DNA of 64,000 bases, taken from positions 62,001-126,000 of the forward strand of contig CAVYIF010000018.1 in NCBI GenBank assembly GCA_963768585.1, given 5' to 3'. Below, piece after piece: positions 43,249 through 52,346 of this stretch (the first letter of the stretch is position 1; the number at the start of each line of letters is the position of its first letter). The notes under the pieces are model-generated. The model searched no databases. It worked only from the letters and a program-made list of their open reading frames with translations, and had not been told where the DNA came from. This stretch comes from CAVUNY01 sp963768585. Its GTDB lineage: Bacteria > Chloroflexota > Anaerolineae > Anaerolineales > Anaerolineaceae. Both the position numbers and the translations under genes were made by a program.

Positions 43249-44535
43249 TCAGGGCAGGATGATTCCAGCGGCAGGGATGGAAAAAGTCAATTCAGACGGC
43301 CCATTCCCGTCAATCACGATGGTGTAGTCACCCACCTGGTCCAGCGAAACCGACCAGGTGGGAACAATCTGGGAATGCACAGCGCTTACCGGCTTTTGAT
43401 CGGGGCCAATGATCTGCACCACGCCAGCATTCCCGGTCACAGTGATGATCATCTGGTGTTTGGCAGGCGCGTTCAACACAAAAGTTTGCGTCTCACCGGA
43501 AACGAAATTGGTGCTCAGATTAATCGCGGTCTTCCCCTCAGGTATGGCGATGCGCACACCGCTGTTGGGCTGCAAGGTTGGTTGCGACGCGCTACTGAGG
43601 GCCGTCATCTGCACCCTGACGGCCACAACCCCATTTCCGGCCAGAACCAGCGCATATTGACCGGTCTCGATCAACGAAAAATTCCATTTCCCACTGAAAA
43701 GGTCGGGGTCTGGCACGAGAGTGTTCCCATCTGGGGCAATCACCACCGGCGCCACATCACCGGTCATGGTTAAACTCATCTGCTGACTTGCTTGTGCATC
43801 GAAAGAATACGCCTTTGGCGCAGCCGGATCCAACCGGGTATCCAGGGTGACCGAGTAAGGCAGAACAGGAATGGTGGCTGCCTGGATTTGATCGCTCAAC
43901 GGCGCCCCGCTGGCCGGGTTGCTGGCCGCTGAAGTCAGGTAAATATTAAACGTTATCCTGCGCAGGCCCTGCAGTACAAGGATGTAGCTACCGCTTTCCG
44001 GCAGCTGGATATTGATCATGCCTGGCATCACCACGATCGGCGTAAGTGGAAACAAACTTGGCGAAAACACCTGGATATTCGCGGTGCCGGCAACGGTTAA
44101 ATACAGATTCTGCCCGAGCGCAGCATCGAACTGGTATGCGGCCGGGGTCTGGTCAGGCAAAGTCAACGTCACTGCATAAGAAGAGCTGTCCGCTGAAAAC
44201 TTTATTGGTTGGCGCTGCTCGGGGATAGCCATTTGCCCGTCTGCCCCAATGGTAGGGGTCGGTTGGGTTGGAGGTGTAGCGGTTGCGGTAGGAAGGGCTG
44301 GGGGAGCCGTTGGCGGAGGTGGTGTTTCGGTAGCGGTCGGTGCCGCAGCCGTCGCCCGAACGCGGGTTGGCTGGATTGCGCTTGTAGAATTGGCGACAGT
44401 TGTCCGGTTTTGGCCTGACATACGGGTATTCACTGCAGTGGGCTGAACTGTGGTCGCCTGAGCGGTATTACAGGCAGAAAGAAACAACATGCCCACGACA
44501 AAAATGATTCCAAAACGGTACAAACCTGATTTCAT
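43249..44535 (-). CDS. Secreted lipoprotein with three tandem beta-sandwich repeats
   Basis: This 428-aa lipoprotein has its lipobox ending FLSAC near residue 22, then a Thr/Pro/Ala-rich linker to about residue 95. Three repeated units follow, each ending in a Gly-x-Tyr strand: ESGSYILVLQG, ETGQYALVLAG and QVGDYTIVIDG. The repeat shape resembles bacterial pre-peptidase C-terminal or similar surface beta-sandwich domains. I recognise no enzyme. The start at 44535 is chosen because AAGGAG is 7 bases before this ATG; a TTG two codons upstream is too close. Probably displayed on the outside of the cell; function unknown. Confidence 0.72.
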   Translation of the reverse strand: MKSGLYRFGIIFVVGMLFLSACNTAQATTVQPTAVNTRMSGQNRTTVANSTSAIQPTRVRATAAAPTATETPPPPTAPPALPTATATPPTQPTPTIGADGQMAIPEQRQPIKFSADSSSYAVTLTLPDQTPAAYQFDAALGQNLYLTVAGTANIQVFSPSLFPLTPIVVMPGMINIQLPESGSYILVLQGLRRITFNIYLTSAASNPASGAPLSDQIQAATIPVLPYSVTLDTRLDPAAPKAYSFDAQASQQMSLTMTGDVAPVVIAPDGNTLVPDPDLFSGKWNFSLIETGQYALVLAGNGVVAVRVQMTALSSASQPTLQPNSGVRIAIPEGKTAINLSTNFVSGETQTFVLNAPAKHQMIITVTGNAGVVQIIGPDQKPVSAVHSQIVPTWSVSLDQVGDYTIVIDGNGPSELTFSIPAAGIILP

Positions 44536-44727
44536 ACACAATCTCCTTCAAGGGCGATTGAACGCTTCGCACATTCCATTTCGGACGGTGAACTCGCCAT
44601 GGGTTCGTGCTGAGCCCCTGCGCGGATTAGGCCTACTGATATAAAAATTTTAACAAGAGATTGTTAAGAAATGTTGAGGATTTCATTGTGTTTTATTTAG
44701 TTCTTCACAATGTAGCCCTTAAAGCCA

Positions 44728-44760
44728 GGAAGGCAGTGATGGATATTTTCACTGCCTTCC
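44728..44760 (-). terminator. Hairpin downstream of the DegV gene
   Basis: A perfect 12-bp stem GGAAGGCAGTGA (44728-44739) pairs with TCACTGCCTTCC (44749-44760). It lies about 35 bases past the minus-strand stop at 44796. The T tract on that strand is poor (CTGGCTTT). Confidence 0.55.
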
Positions 44761-44795
44761 GTATGTTTATCTACATATACACCCTGCGTTAATTT

Positions 44796-45647
44796 TTAAG
44801 AAGTCAGGATCACCAGCCCCACCACGCCGGAGCCAGCATGCACAGAAAGGCCTGGCGAAAATTCCGTGATAATCACCTCTTCCGGACAGTTAAATTGCTT
44901 ACATAACTGGTCTTTCAGTTCGGCAGCCCCCAAAGGGTGGTTGCCGTGAATAATGCCCGCTCTTTCAATTCTCTTCCCATCCACATCGGCGGCGACCAGG
45001 TCAAACACGCGCGCAATGGCTTTCTTGCGGGTTCGCACACGTTCCAACAGGTCGAGCTTTCCGTCCTGCACGGTCAGGATAGGTTTGATGTTCAATGTAT
45101 CTGCCATTCCGGCGACCAATTTTCCCACCCGCCCGCTCAAGGCCAGGTATTTCAAAGTAGCCAGGACGGCATAAACATGCACGCGGCCGCCAACATCCAA
45201 CGCTCTGGTCACAACCTCGTCCAACGAGGCACCTTCCTGCACAGCTTGCGCGGCGGCCATGGCCATAAAACCCTGCGCCAGGGATAGGGTGGATGAGTCA
45301 ATCACCTTTATGTTTCTGCCTGGAAAATGCTCACAGGCGGCGACAGCCGCGGTGTAGGTAGCACTGACCTTGCTGGACACACAGATACAGACAATGTCGT
45401 CGGCGCCATCATCAAATGCGGCCCGGTATTCTTCCATAAATGCCCCGATTGAGGGCGCAGAAGTGGTGGGCAGCTTGTTATGTTGGTCTACCTTTTCAAA
45501 CAGCAGTTTGTCGTCGATATCAATACCCGTCCGAAACATCTCCTCGTCAAAATGGATCGTGATGGGCACCTGGCGGATGCCGTATGTTGCCGCAACAGAC
45601 TGCGACAGGCTGGCATCGGTATCTGTGATAACAGCTATTTTCTTCAT
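44796..45647 (-). CDS. DegV-family fatty-acid-binding protein
   Basis: This 283-aa protein has the DegV start MKKIAVITDTDASLSQSVA and later blocks KLPTTSAPSIGAFMEEY, SSKVSATYTAA, VIDSSTLSLAQGFMA and SGRVGKLVAGMADTLNIKPIL. DegV proteins bind a fatty acid between two domains and, in some Gram-positives, work with FakA in fatty acid kinase. No fakA is nearby. The open frame continues upstream to 45722, but the ATG at 45647 has AAGGA 5 bases before it and matches the family start. Confidence 0.9.
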   Translation of the reverse strand: MKKIAVITDTDASLSQSVAATYGIRQVPITIHFDEEMFRTGIDIDDKLLFEKVDQHNKLPTTSAPSIGAFMEEYRAAFDDGADDIVCICVSSKVSATYTAAVAACEHFPGRNIKVIDSSTLSLAQGFMAMAAAQAVQEGASLDEVVTRALDVGGRVHVYAVLATLKYLALSGRVGKLVAGMADTLNIKPILTVQDGKLDLLERVRTRKKAIARVFDLVAADVDGKRIERAGIIHGNHPLGAAELKDQLCKQFNCPEEVIITEFSPGLSVHAGSGVVGLVILTS

Positions 45648-45857
45648 GAAATTCCTTCCCGCATGCGCCTTCTGGCTGGCGGGGATTAAAAAACCAGCCA
45701 GAAACCATTCTACCCGGTCCATTCCAAACCGGGCAGCTTCTTGATTGCACGAATCCCTACGGCTCTAGTTTTATAACCCTGTGCATCCAGATTCGTTATG
45801 CAATGGATAACAACACCTGAGCCACCGTAGGAATTTCGCCGATGTCAATAAAATATT

Positions 45858-47075
45858 TCAGGCTTTCACTGCTTTAGCAAAATTAGAAAAATCCAACCCG
45901 GTAGGTTCCTGGAAAACGCGCAGGTCGAAATTCGGAGCGGCGGCCAGCAGGTGGTCGAATATTTCGGCCTGGATCGCTTCATAAACCTCCCACTGGGTCG
46001 TCTTTGCGAAAATATACAGCTCGATTGGCAAACCAGTTGGGTTTGGTGACAGCACCCGCACCAGGAAGGGCAGCCCTTTCTGATGGATATCCGACCGGTT
46101 GCGCAGATATGAAGTGATATACGTGCGGAATACTTCGATATTCGTGATTTGCGGACCATCAAGCGGCGAATCGTAGTGGGCAATATGATCCTTTTTATAG
46201 GATTCTATGGCCTCGATTTTTTCTTCAAGAAAGTCGTGGACCAGGTCAATTTTACTCAACCGGTCTAACAAATCTGGATCGCAGAATTTGATGCTGACCA
46301 TATCCACCGAGAGCGAGCGTTGAATGCGCCGCCCGCCGCTCTCCTTCATCCCGCGCCAATTGCGGTATGCGACATCGACGATTTTATAAGTGGGAATGAC
46401 CGTGTACGTCATATCAAAATTGCGAATTTTGATCGTATGCAGGCTGATATTGACCACATCCCCATCGGCATCAAAGCTGGGGACCTCAATCCAATCCCCT
46501 TCTTTGATCAGATCATTCGCCACGATCTGTATACTGGCGACCAGAGACAGGATCGTATTCTGAAAAATGAGCAGCAAAACAGCGGTTAATGCACCCAGCC
46601 CGGTAATCAAAACCCAGGGCAATTCGCCGGTGATCACGGCGACACTCAAAATCACTGCCGATAGTACAAATAGAATTTTGGCAATATCCAGGTAGCCCTG
46701 GATGCTGACCCCATTGAAGTTTTTACTGCTCTCGTAGATTTCGTTGACTGCGTTTAAGAGAGAAATTAAGGTCAAGGCGACCAACCAGGTGACAAAAAAC
46801 ATGCTAATTTTCTGAATCAGAGCCTGGTAATCGGGAAATAAAAATGAACAGGCATAAATCACCAGCAGCGGCGCCAGCCATGTCACGCGAAACGGCTGTA
46901 AATTTCGCACCACCATATCGTCATACTTGGATTCCGTGCGCCCCGCGACATAAATCAAACCGCGAGCGATCGTCGAACGCACAAAGAAATAAAGCGCGAC
47001 GCTGAGGCTAATTACCCCACTTACGGCCAGGCCAGGATTTAAGGTGCTCCATGCAAGTAAATCGGCTGTGGTCAT
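45858..47075 (-). CDS. MscS-type mechanosensitive channel, YbdG-like
   Basis: This 405-aa channel has about five membrane helices, then the pore-lining and beta-domain segment GLGALTAVLLLIFQNTILSLVASIQIVANDLIKEGDWIEVP. The cytoplasmic domain includes an insert with RNWRGMKESGGRRIQRSLSVD, characteristic of the YbdG/MscM miniconductance branch. It senses membrane tension and protects against mild hypo-osmotic shock. It starts at 47075 and is divergent from the sugar-acid genes at 47221. Confidence 0.85.
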   Translation of the reverse strand: MTTADLLAWSTLNPGLAVSGVISLSVALYFFVRSTIARGLIYVAGRTESKYDDMVVRNLQPFRVTWLAPLLVIYACSFLFPDYQALIQKISMFFVTWLVALTLISLLNAVNEIYESSKNFNGVSIQGYLDIAKILFVLSAVILSVAVITGELPWVLITGLGALTAVLLLIFQNTILSLVASIQIVANDLIKEGDWIEVPSFDADGDVVNISLHTIKIRNFDMTYTVIPTYKIVDVAYRNWRGMKESGGRRIQRSLSVDMVSIKFCDPDLLDRLSKIDLVHDFLEEKIEAIESYKKDHIAHYDSPLDGPQITNIEVFRTYITSYLRNRSDIHQKGLPFLVRVLSPNPTGLPIELYIFAKTTQWEVYEAIQAEIFDHLLAAAPNFDLRVFQEPTGLDFSNFAKAVKA

Positions 47076-47220
47076 CTTCCCTCCAAAATATCCCGTAAAA
47101 TTATTATGAATTTTATCTTAAATGTTTTTAATTATCCAATCCATTATCCGAATATAAACCCGAATGCAGGCCTATAATTAAGCCAACTTTTCAACAGCCA
47201 TCGCGATTGGAGAACCTGAA

Positions 47221-48231
47221 ATGCCCATTACAAATGTTGGTAACCACAGGCAGCACTCAGCGCTAAAATTTTCCATGTTTATTCGCCCCGACCCGGATGA
47301 TGAGGAACTGCTTTTTGCCCGCCAGTTGGGCGTGGAATGCGTCTACACCTGGCTGGAAGACCACCAGCGCAGTGTTGAATACCTGACCCACCTGCGCCAG
47401 CGAGTGACCGGTGCCGGATTAGAACTGTATAACGCCGGCAGCATGACCGTAGGCAAATCAGACAAGATCCACCTCGGCCTGCCCGGCCGAAACGAGAAAA
47501 TTGAAGAATTTAAGACATTTATCCGCAATCTTGGCCAGGCCGGCATCCATACCACCACTTTCACCTGGGAACCGGACAAGGTGTGGAGCTCCGAACCGGG
47601 CGAAACTCGCGGCTCCCCTGCCCGCCGGGTAGATCTGGCAGAAATGTTTCACCGCCCCCTGACCCACGACCGCGAATATTCGCGTGAAGAACTATGGGAA
47701 AATTTTGAATACTTTATCCAGCGCATCATTCCGGTCGCGGAAGAATCCGGGGTGCGTTTGGCACTGCACCCCAACGACCCGCCTACCGATCAAAAGTTGG
47801 GCGGCATTCCCTGTCTGATCCACAGCTATCAGGATTATCTGCATGCATTCGACCTGGCAAACAGTCCCAACCTTGGCATGGAATTCTGCGTTGGCTGCTG
47901 GCTGGAAGGTGGGCAGATGTTTGGCGACATGTTCGATGCCATTCGTCATTTTGTCGAGGAGGGGCGCGTGTTTATCGTCCACTTCCGCAATGTGACCTCA
48001 CCCCTGCCCGCTTTCACCGAAACTTACCTGGACAACGGCTACATGGATATGTATAGCGTGATGAAAGCCTTTTGTGAGACCCATTATAAAGGCACCATGA
48101 TTCTGGATCATTCACCGCATATGGCAGCTTCCTATCCCGGCGCGGGTACAGCCTATGCTATCGGCTACATGCGTGCGCTGCGCGAGCGGGCAGAGGCCGA
48201 ATCGGATCGCTCCTTCTTGAGCGACCGGTAA
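47221..48231 (+). CDS. uxuA: Mannonate dehydratase (UxuA)-like protein
   Basis: This 336-aa TIM-barrel metal enzyme is of the UxuA type, which dehydrates D-mannonate to 2-keto-3-deoxygluconate. Metal-site and substrate blocks LALHPNDPPTD, GMEFCVGCW, FIVHFRNVTSP and MILDHSPHM are typical of the family. It is somewhat shorter than E. coli UxuA, as in other Gram-positive and Chloroflexota forms. It is followed after 19 bases by an enolase-superfamily gene, suggesting a sugar-acid pathway. An exact substrate other than mannonate cannot be excluded, so the symbol is tentative. Confidence 0.72.
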   Translation: MPITNVGNHRQHSALKFSMFIRPDPDDEELLFARQLGVECVYTWLEDHQRSVEYLTHLRQRVTGAGLELYNAGSMTVGKSDKIHLGLPGRNEKIEEFKTFIRNLGQAGIHTTTFTWEPDKVWSSEPGETRGSPARRVDLAEMFHRPLTHDREYSREELWENFEYFIQRIIPVAEESGVRLALHPNDPPTDQKLGGIPCLIHSYQDYLHAFDLANSPNLGMEFCVGCWLEGGQMFGDMFDAIRHFVEEGRVFIVHFRNVTSPLPAFTETYLDNGYMDMYSVMKAFCETHYKGTMILDHSPHMAASYPGAGTAYAIGYMRALRERAEAESDRSFLSDR

Positions 48232-48250
48232 TTCACTTAAGGAGAATACA

Positions 48251-49330
48251 ATGAAAATCACTGGCGTAAAAGTTCACCTGGTTGAATGGAACCGCGGACC
48301 ATACCACTGGCGCGATGGGATTAAGCCTAATGGGCCGCTGGCCCAGGCCGGATTAATGCGCATCCTGACCGACGATGGCCTCGAAGGCTGGTCGCCGTGC
48401 GGTGCGGTGGATATCGAGGAAGTCAAGTACCAGCTCATCGGTCAGGATCCCCTGGACCGCGAACTGATCTGGCAAAACATGTGGCGCAACCTGCGCACCT
48501 CCAACCTGGGGCAGGCCATCGGCCCGGTGGATTGCGCCCTTTGGGACCTGTTCGGCAAAATGAGCGGGCTTCCGGTCTATAAATTGATTGGCGCCATGCG
48601 CGACCGCATCCCGGCCTATGCCAGCACAGTCACGGTTGACAGCCTGCAAGAATACATGGATCTGGCAGATACCTACCTGGAAAAAGGCTACAAGGCGATC
48701 AAACTGCACGCCTGGGGCCGCCTGCAGCAAGATGCCGAACTGTGCCGTGAACTGCGCAAGAAAACAGGCGATGACATCGTGCTGATGTACGATGCTTCGA
48801 GCATGTTTAATCTATACGAAGATGCCGTCTGGTTTGGGCACCGTTTGGAAGAGCAGAACTTCTTCTGGTATGAAGAACCCATCGACCATTTCAATATGAC
48901 CGTTCTGGCGCGTCTGGCAGCCGAGCTCAAAATCCCCCTGGCCATCGCCGAAGCCACCCACGGCGGCCCCTGGGATGCCCTGGCGCAAATCAGGGCCGGC
49001 GCGGGGGATATCATCCTCACCGGCCCATTGGACCCGTATAAAGGCGGGATCACCGGCGTGATGAAAACAGCGCACATTTGCGAAGGTTACGGCATAATGT
49101 GCGCCATTCACGGCGGGGCAATTCCCCACCTGCATGCTGCTTTAGCCATCTATAACACGAAATTCTTCGAGCGCTTGGTGCCCGAAACCTATTACTCTGC
49201 GCCCGGTTTCATGGATGCTTCCACCGAAATCGACTCGGAAGGGTTTGCCCGCCCCTGGGATAAACCCGGTTTCGGGATTGAGGTCGATTGGGAGTGGGTC
49301 AAGAAGCACTCGATTGGCACCCTGGAATAG
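48251..49330 (+). CDS. Enolase-superfamily sugar-acid dehydratase
   Basis: This 359-aa mandelate racemase/muconate lactonising enzyme family member has an N-terminal capping domain (1-120) and a barrel with the KxH pair Lys151/His153 (AIKLHAWG). The metal ligands are Asp181, Glu209 (WYEEP) and Glu234 (AIAEATHGG), and the catalytic His287 is in AIHGGAIPH. The KxH form is found among sugar-acid dehydratases. The preceding mannonate-dehydratase-like gene supports such a role. It starts after GGAG and ends 9 bases before a convergent GT4 gene. Confidence 0.82.
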   Translation: MKITGVKVHLVEWNRGPYHWRDGIKPNGPLAQAGLMRILTDDGLEGWSPCGAVDIEEVKYQLIGQDPLDRELIWQNMWRNLRTSNLGQAIGPVDCALWDLFGKMSGLPVYKLIGAMRDRIPAYASTVTVDSLQEYMDLADTYLEKGYKAIKLHAWGRLQQDAELCRELRKKTGDDIVLMYDASSMFNLYEDAVWFGHRLEEQNFFWYEEPIDHFNMTVLARLAAELKIPLAIAEATHGGPWDALAQIRAGAGDIILTGPLDPYKGGITGVMKTAHICEGYGIMCAIHGGAIPHLHAALAIYNTKFFERLVPETYYSAPGFMDASTEIDSEGFARPWDKPGFGIEVDWEWVKKHSIGTLE

Positions 49331-49338
49331 TGCGCGGT

Positions 49339-50619
49339 CTAGAGGCTGATCCCGAACATTTCCGTCAGCAGGGTCTGAAAATGGTGCTGCAAGATCGTGA
49401 ATGAATAGTGCCTGCGGGCAATCTGGTAATTGGTATCGACCATTTCCTGCACCCAGACACCATCTTGCAGCGCTCTTTGGGCCTGTTCGACGCAGCGTTC
49501 GGTGATAAACCCGTTGAATTCGATCGTGCGGAAGCCTTTGGGCTTGATATCAATCTCATAAATGGAGTATTGGTTAACCACAAGCGGCTTGCGGAAATAA
49601 ACAGACTCCAGAAAAGCGTTGCCAAAACCTTCGATTTCAGAGGGATAGGTAACCAGGTCTGCACGGGGATAAATATCATCCAGGGTATATACCTTGCGCC
49701 CATCTGGCAGCCTACCACGGTGCTGCCGGATCTGTTCATCGACGAATATGGTGGGTACGTTCATCCGGTCTGCATAATAGCGCACGCGCCGCTCGTATTC
49801 GCGCCCTTCATCCCCGGCGGCATGGGATATGACCAGTTTGGCCGGCATTTCCAGACGGCTGACCAGTTCGATGGCATGTTCGATGCCTTTGCGCTGCACG
49901 ACCCGCGTCGGTTGGAGAATAAATTTTTCTCCGGGTTCGATTCCAAGATCCTCGCGCACCGTCAGCGTATAATCATCCGCCGCCACCGGGGGGTGGTCGT
50001 AATCCATCACGTTGGGGATCACCCGGCTGGATATACCCGTACGGTAAGCCAGCTGGTTGCCGGCCACAGAATTGATCACCACATGCCGGATGCAGGAAAG
50101 GCTGGGGGGAAAGGCCATGTCCAGGTAATCATCTACACAGTTCACCTGAAAGCGAACGCGCTCCCAGGCCATATCATGATGGTGACCAATCGTGGGCAGG
50201 CCCGTCTCCGCAATCACTTCGGATATGGCCATCCCTAATGGCACATGAACCGGTATGGAGAGCGCATTTTCCACGATGAGCATGTCCAGATCAAACTTGG
50301 CGATAAAGGTGTAGAGGTGGTGTTTGAAATATTCCTTAAGTTTTAGAATGCGGTTGGTCAGCTCCACCGGTCGCGAAGTGTGGGTGTAAATCTGGTCATG
50401 GATTTCATCTATCTCCGGATGGTGAAAAAACGCTTCGGATACGACGTAGCTGATCTCCTCGGGCCTGTCGCTCATTCCCGCAAAATAAAAGCAGGTATGC
50501 CCCATTTCTTCCAAAACATGCGCCCACTTCTCTGTTTCTAATGAGACCCCATCAGTACCGGCGAAACGGGTCGAGATAAATCCTATCCTCAGATTCTTTA
50601 AATCCGGTTTGACTCGCAT
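49339..50619 (-). CDS. GT4-family glycosyltransferase (glucosylglycerate locus, last gene)
   Basis: This 426-aa GT-B glycosyltransferase of the GT4 family has an N-terminal acceptor domain with GHHHDMAWERVRFQ, and a C-terminal donor domain with ILQPTRVVQRKGIEHAIEL and the EX7E motif in SEIEGFGNAFLES. It is the last gene of the operon with gpgS, the phosphatase and the GH13_18 gene. A GDP-mannose- or UDP-sugar-dependent extension of glucosylglycerate (as in mannosylglucosylglycerate makers) is plausible but inferred from context only. The start is preceded by AAAGGAG. Confidence 0.8.
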   Translation of the reverse strand: MRVKPDLKNLRIGFISTRFAGTDGVSLETEKWAHVLEEMGHTCFYFAGMSDRPEEISYVVSEAFFHHPEIDEIHDQIYTHTSRPVELTNRILKLKEYFKHHLYTFIAKFDLDMLIVENALSIPVHVPLGMAISEVIAETGLPTIGHHHDMAWERVRFQVNCVDDYLDMAFPPSLSCIRHVVINSVAGNQLAYRTGISSRVIPNVMDYDHPPVAADDYTLTVREDLGIEPGEKFILQPTRVVQRKGIEHAIELVSRLEMPAKLVISHAAGDEGREYERRVRYYADRMNVPTIFVDEQIRQHRGRLPDGRKVYTLDDIYPRADLVTYPSEIEGFGNAFLESVYFRKPLVVNQYSIYEIDIKPKGFRTIEFNGFITERCVEQAQRALQDGVWVQEMVDTNYQIARRHYSFTILQHHFQTLLTEMFGISL

Positions 50620-50642
50620 CTGTGCTCGCTCCTTTCGGTGAT

Positions 50643-52346
50643 TTAGTCGTTCGCCAACCAGAGAACCTGGTATGGCTGCAGGGTCAGATCTCTGGAAGAA
50701 TAGCGGAGATCCGTATCCGGATCGAGTATGTTACGCCAAAACTGGACATCTTCGGGCAGGGCGAGTTTAATCGCTTCCTCACTCAGATTAAAACAGCACC
50801 AGACTCTGCTTCCAGGAACATCGCGGCGGATGACCAGCGCCGCAGGATGCAGGCTAAATACCTGCTGCTCGCCAAATGGATCGAATGCCGGCGAAGAGGA
50901 CCTTGCCCGCAGCAGCCTGGCGTATTCGCGGTAAATCCGCCCGCGTGGCGATGTGGGGTTCTGCAGTTCTGGCCAAATTTCATTTCGCTGGAATTTCTGA
51001 CGGTTGATCGTCCGGTTATGCCCCGTGATAGCCACCCCCGCCCGCCATGACCGGGAACCGATCAGGCTGTGCACATAAATCCCCGGCACCCCGCGCAAAC
51101 CCAACATAATGGCCTGCGACACGATAAAACGTTTTTCACCCAACAGCTGCCCATCAGGATGGGCGGGGTCACTGAGAGCATCCAGGTAATTCGCGTTCAA
51201 TTCATACGGGCTTTGACTGCCATCGGAGTTCGTTTTATAAGAGACCAATCCGCCGCTGCGCTGGGCGCGCTCGACCATGGCTTCGATCTCTGCTTCGGTC
51301 AGGATACCGCGCGCCGGGTTGAGCCCGACGCCATCATGCGAGGCCAGAAAATTAAAGAAGGTCGTTTCGTCGGAAGGCAGTTCCAATTGGGATGCCCATC
51401 TGGTTAACGCGCGCCCATCCCCGGTTTGTAAGGCATGCAGTGTTAAGGGCGGTAGAGCGAAGTTGTAAACCAGCTGTGCTTCATTAAACCCATCTCCAAA
51501 GTAGGCGACATTATCCTGGTGGGGCACATTGGTTTCGGTGATTAACACCGCCCCAGGTGCGGCTGCATCTACTAACAGCCTGAAGAACTGCACTGCGCGG
51601 TGCGTTTGGGGCAGATGAATACAGGTGGTGCCAATTTCTTTCCATAAATAAGCAATCGCATCCAGTCGAACTACCTGCGCACCGCGAGCCAGATAATCCA
51701 GCAGGATATCGACCATTTCCAACAGGACATCCGGATTGGCATAATTTAAATCGACCTGATCGGCGCTGAAGGTAGTCCATACATGCTGCTCGCCGCGGCT
51801 GGTTTGAAAAGAGGTCAGCAGTGGCAGGGCACGCGGGCGCACAACCTGTGAAAGATCCTGGGCAGGGTCGACGGTGATAAAGTAATCGCGATAGGCTGGA
51901 TCACCTCTAAGAAAAGCCTTGAACCAGGCGTGTTCACGAGAACAATGATTCAACACGGCATCCACCATCAGGCGGTAGCGGCTCGCGATGCGCTCAACCT
52001 CGATCCAACTTCCCAATTTAGGATCGACCTGGCGGTAGTCAATCACTGAAAAACCGTCATCGGATGAATACGGAGAAAAAGGGAGAATGTGCACGCCAGG
52101 TACCAACCCCTGTAGAAACTCATCACAAAAGGCTTCCAGCGTGCGTAATGGCGGCAGGTCATCCTGGCGGAATTGGTCGCCGTATGTGATCAGGATGGAA
52201 TCGGTATGATCGAACGGTCGGATTTCGCGTACATCCCCTTCGGACCGAAATCGGTCCACCTTTGCTGCCACCAGCCGGGCTGTGATTTCTCCTTGCTGTG
52301 GGCCGTAAAGAAAATCCAGGATGGGTCGAAACAGATCAGCTTGCAT
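50643..52346 (-). CDS. GH13_18 phosphorylase-like enzyme (sucrose or glucosylglycerate phosphorylase)
   Basis: This 567-aa alpha-amylase-superfamily protein has the layout of subfamily 18: ITYGDQFRQDD near residue 55, HILPFSPYSSDDGFSVIDY, the nucleophile Asp229 in VVRLDAIAYLW, acid/base Glu271 in LITETNV, and Asp338 in LASHDGVGLN. The subfamily contains sucrose phosphorylase and glucosylglycerate phosphorylase, which splits glucosylglycerate with phosphate into glucose-1-phosphate and glycerate. Co-transcription with gpgS and a phosphatase favours the second role. I begin at 52346, after GAGAGGGTG; the gene overlaps the phosphatase by 11 bases. Confidence 0.85.
   Translation of the reverse strand: MQADLFRPILDFLYGPQQGEITARLVAAKVDRFRSEGDVREIRPFDHTDSILITYGDQFRQDDLPPLRTLEAFCDEFLQGLVPGVHILPFSPYSSDDGFSVIDYRQVDPKLGSWIEVERIASRYRLMVDAVLNHCSREHAWFKAFLRGDPAYRDYFITVDPAQDLSQVVRPRALPLLTSFQTSRGEQHVWTTFSADQVDLNYANPDVLLEMVDILLDYLARGAQVVRLDAIAYLWKEIGTTCIHLPQTHRAVQFFRLLVDAAAPGAVLITETNVPHQDNVAYFGDGFNEAQLVYNFALPPLTLHALQTGDGRALTRWASQLELPSDETTFFNFLASHDGVGLNPARGILTEAEIEAMVERAQRSGGLVSYKTNSDGSQSPYELNANYLDALSDPAHPDGQLLGEKRFIVSQAIMLGLRGVPGIYVHSLIGSRSWRAGVAITGHNRTINRQKFQRNEIWPELQNPTSPRGRIYREYARLLRARSSSPAFDPFGEQQVFSLHPAALVIRRDVPGSRVWCCFNLSEEAIKLALPEDVQFWRNILDPDTDLRYSSRDLTLQPYQVLWLAND

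Noticed and set aside
49925..49960. A tRNA T-arm-like GGTTCGATTCC
   Set aside because: It lies inside the GT4 coding sequence and no acceptor or anticodon stems can be folded around it.
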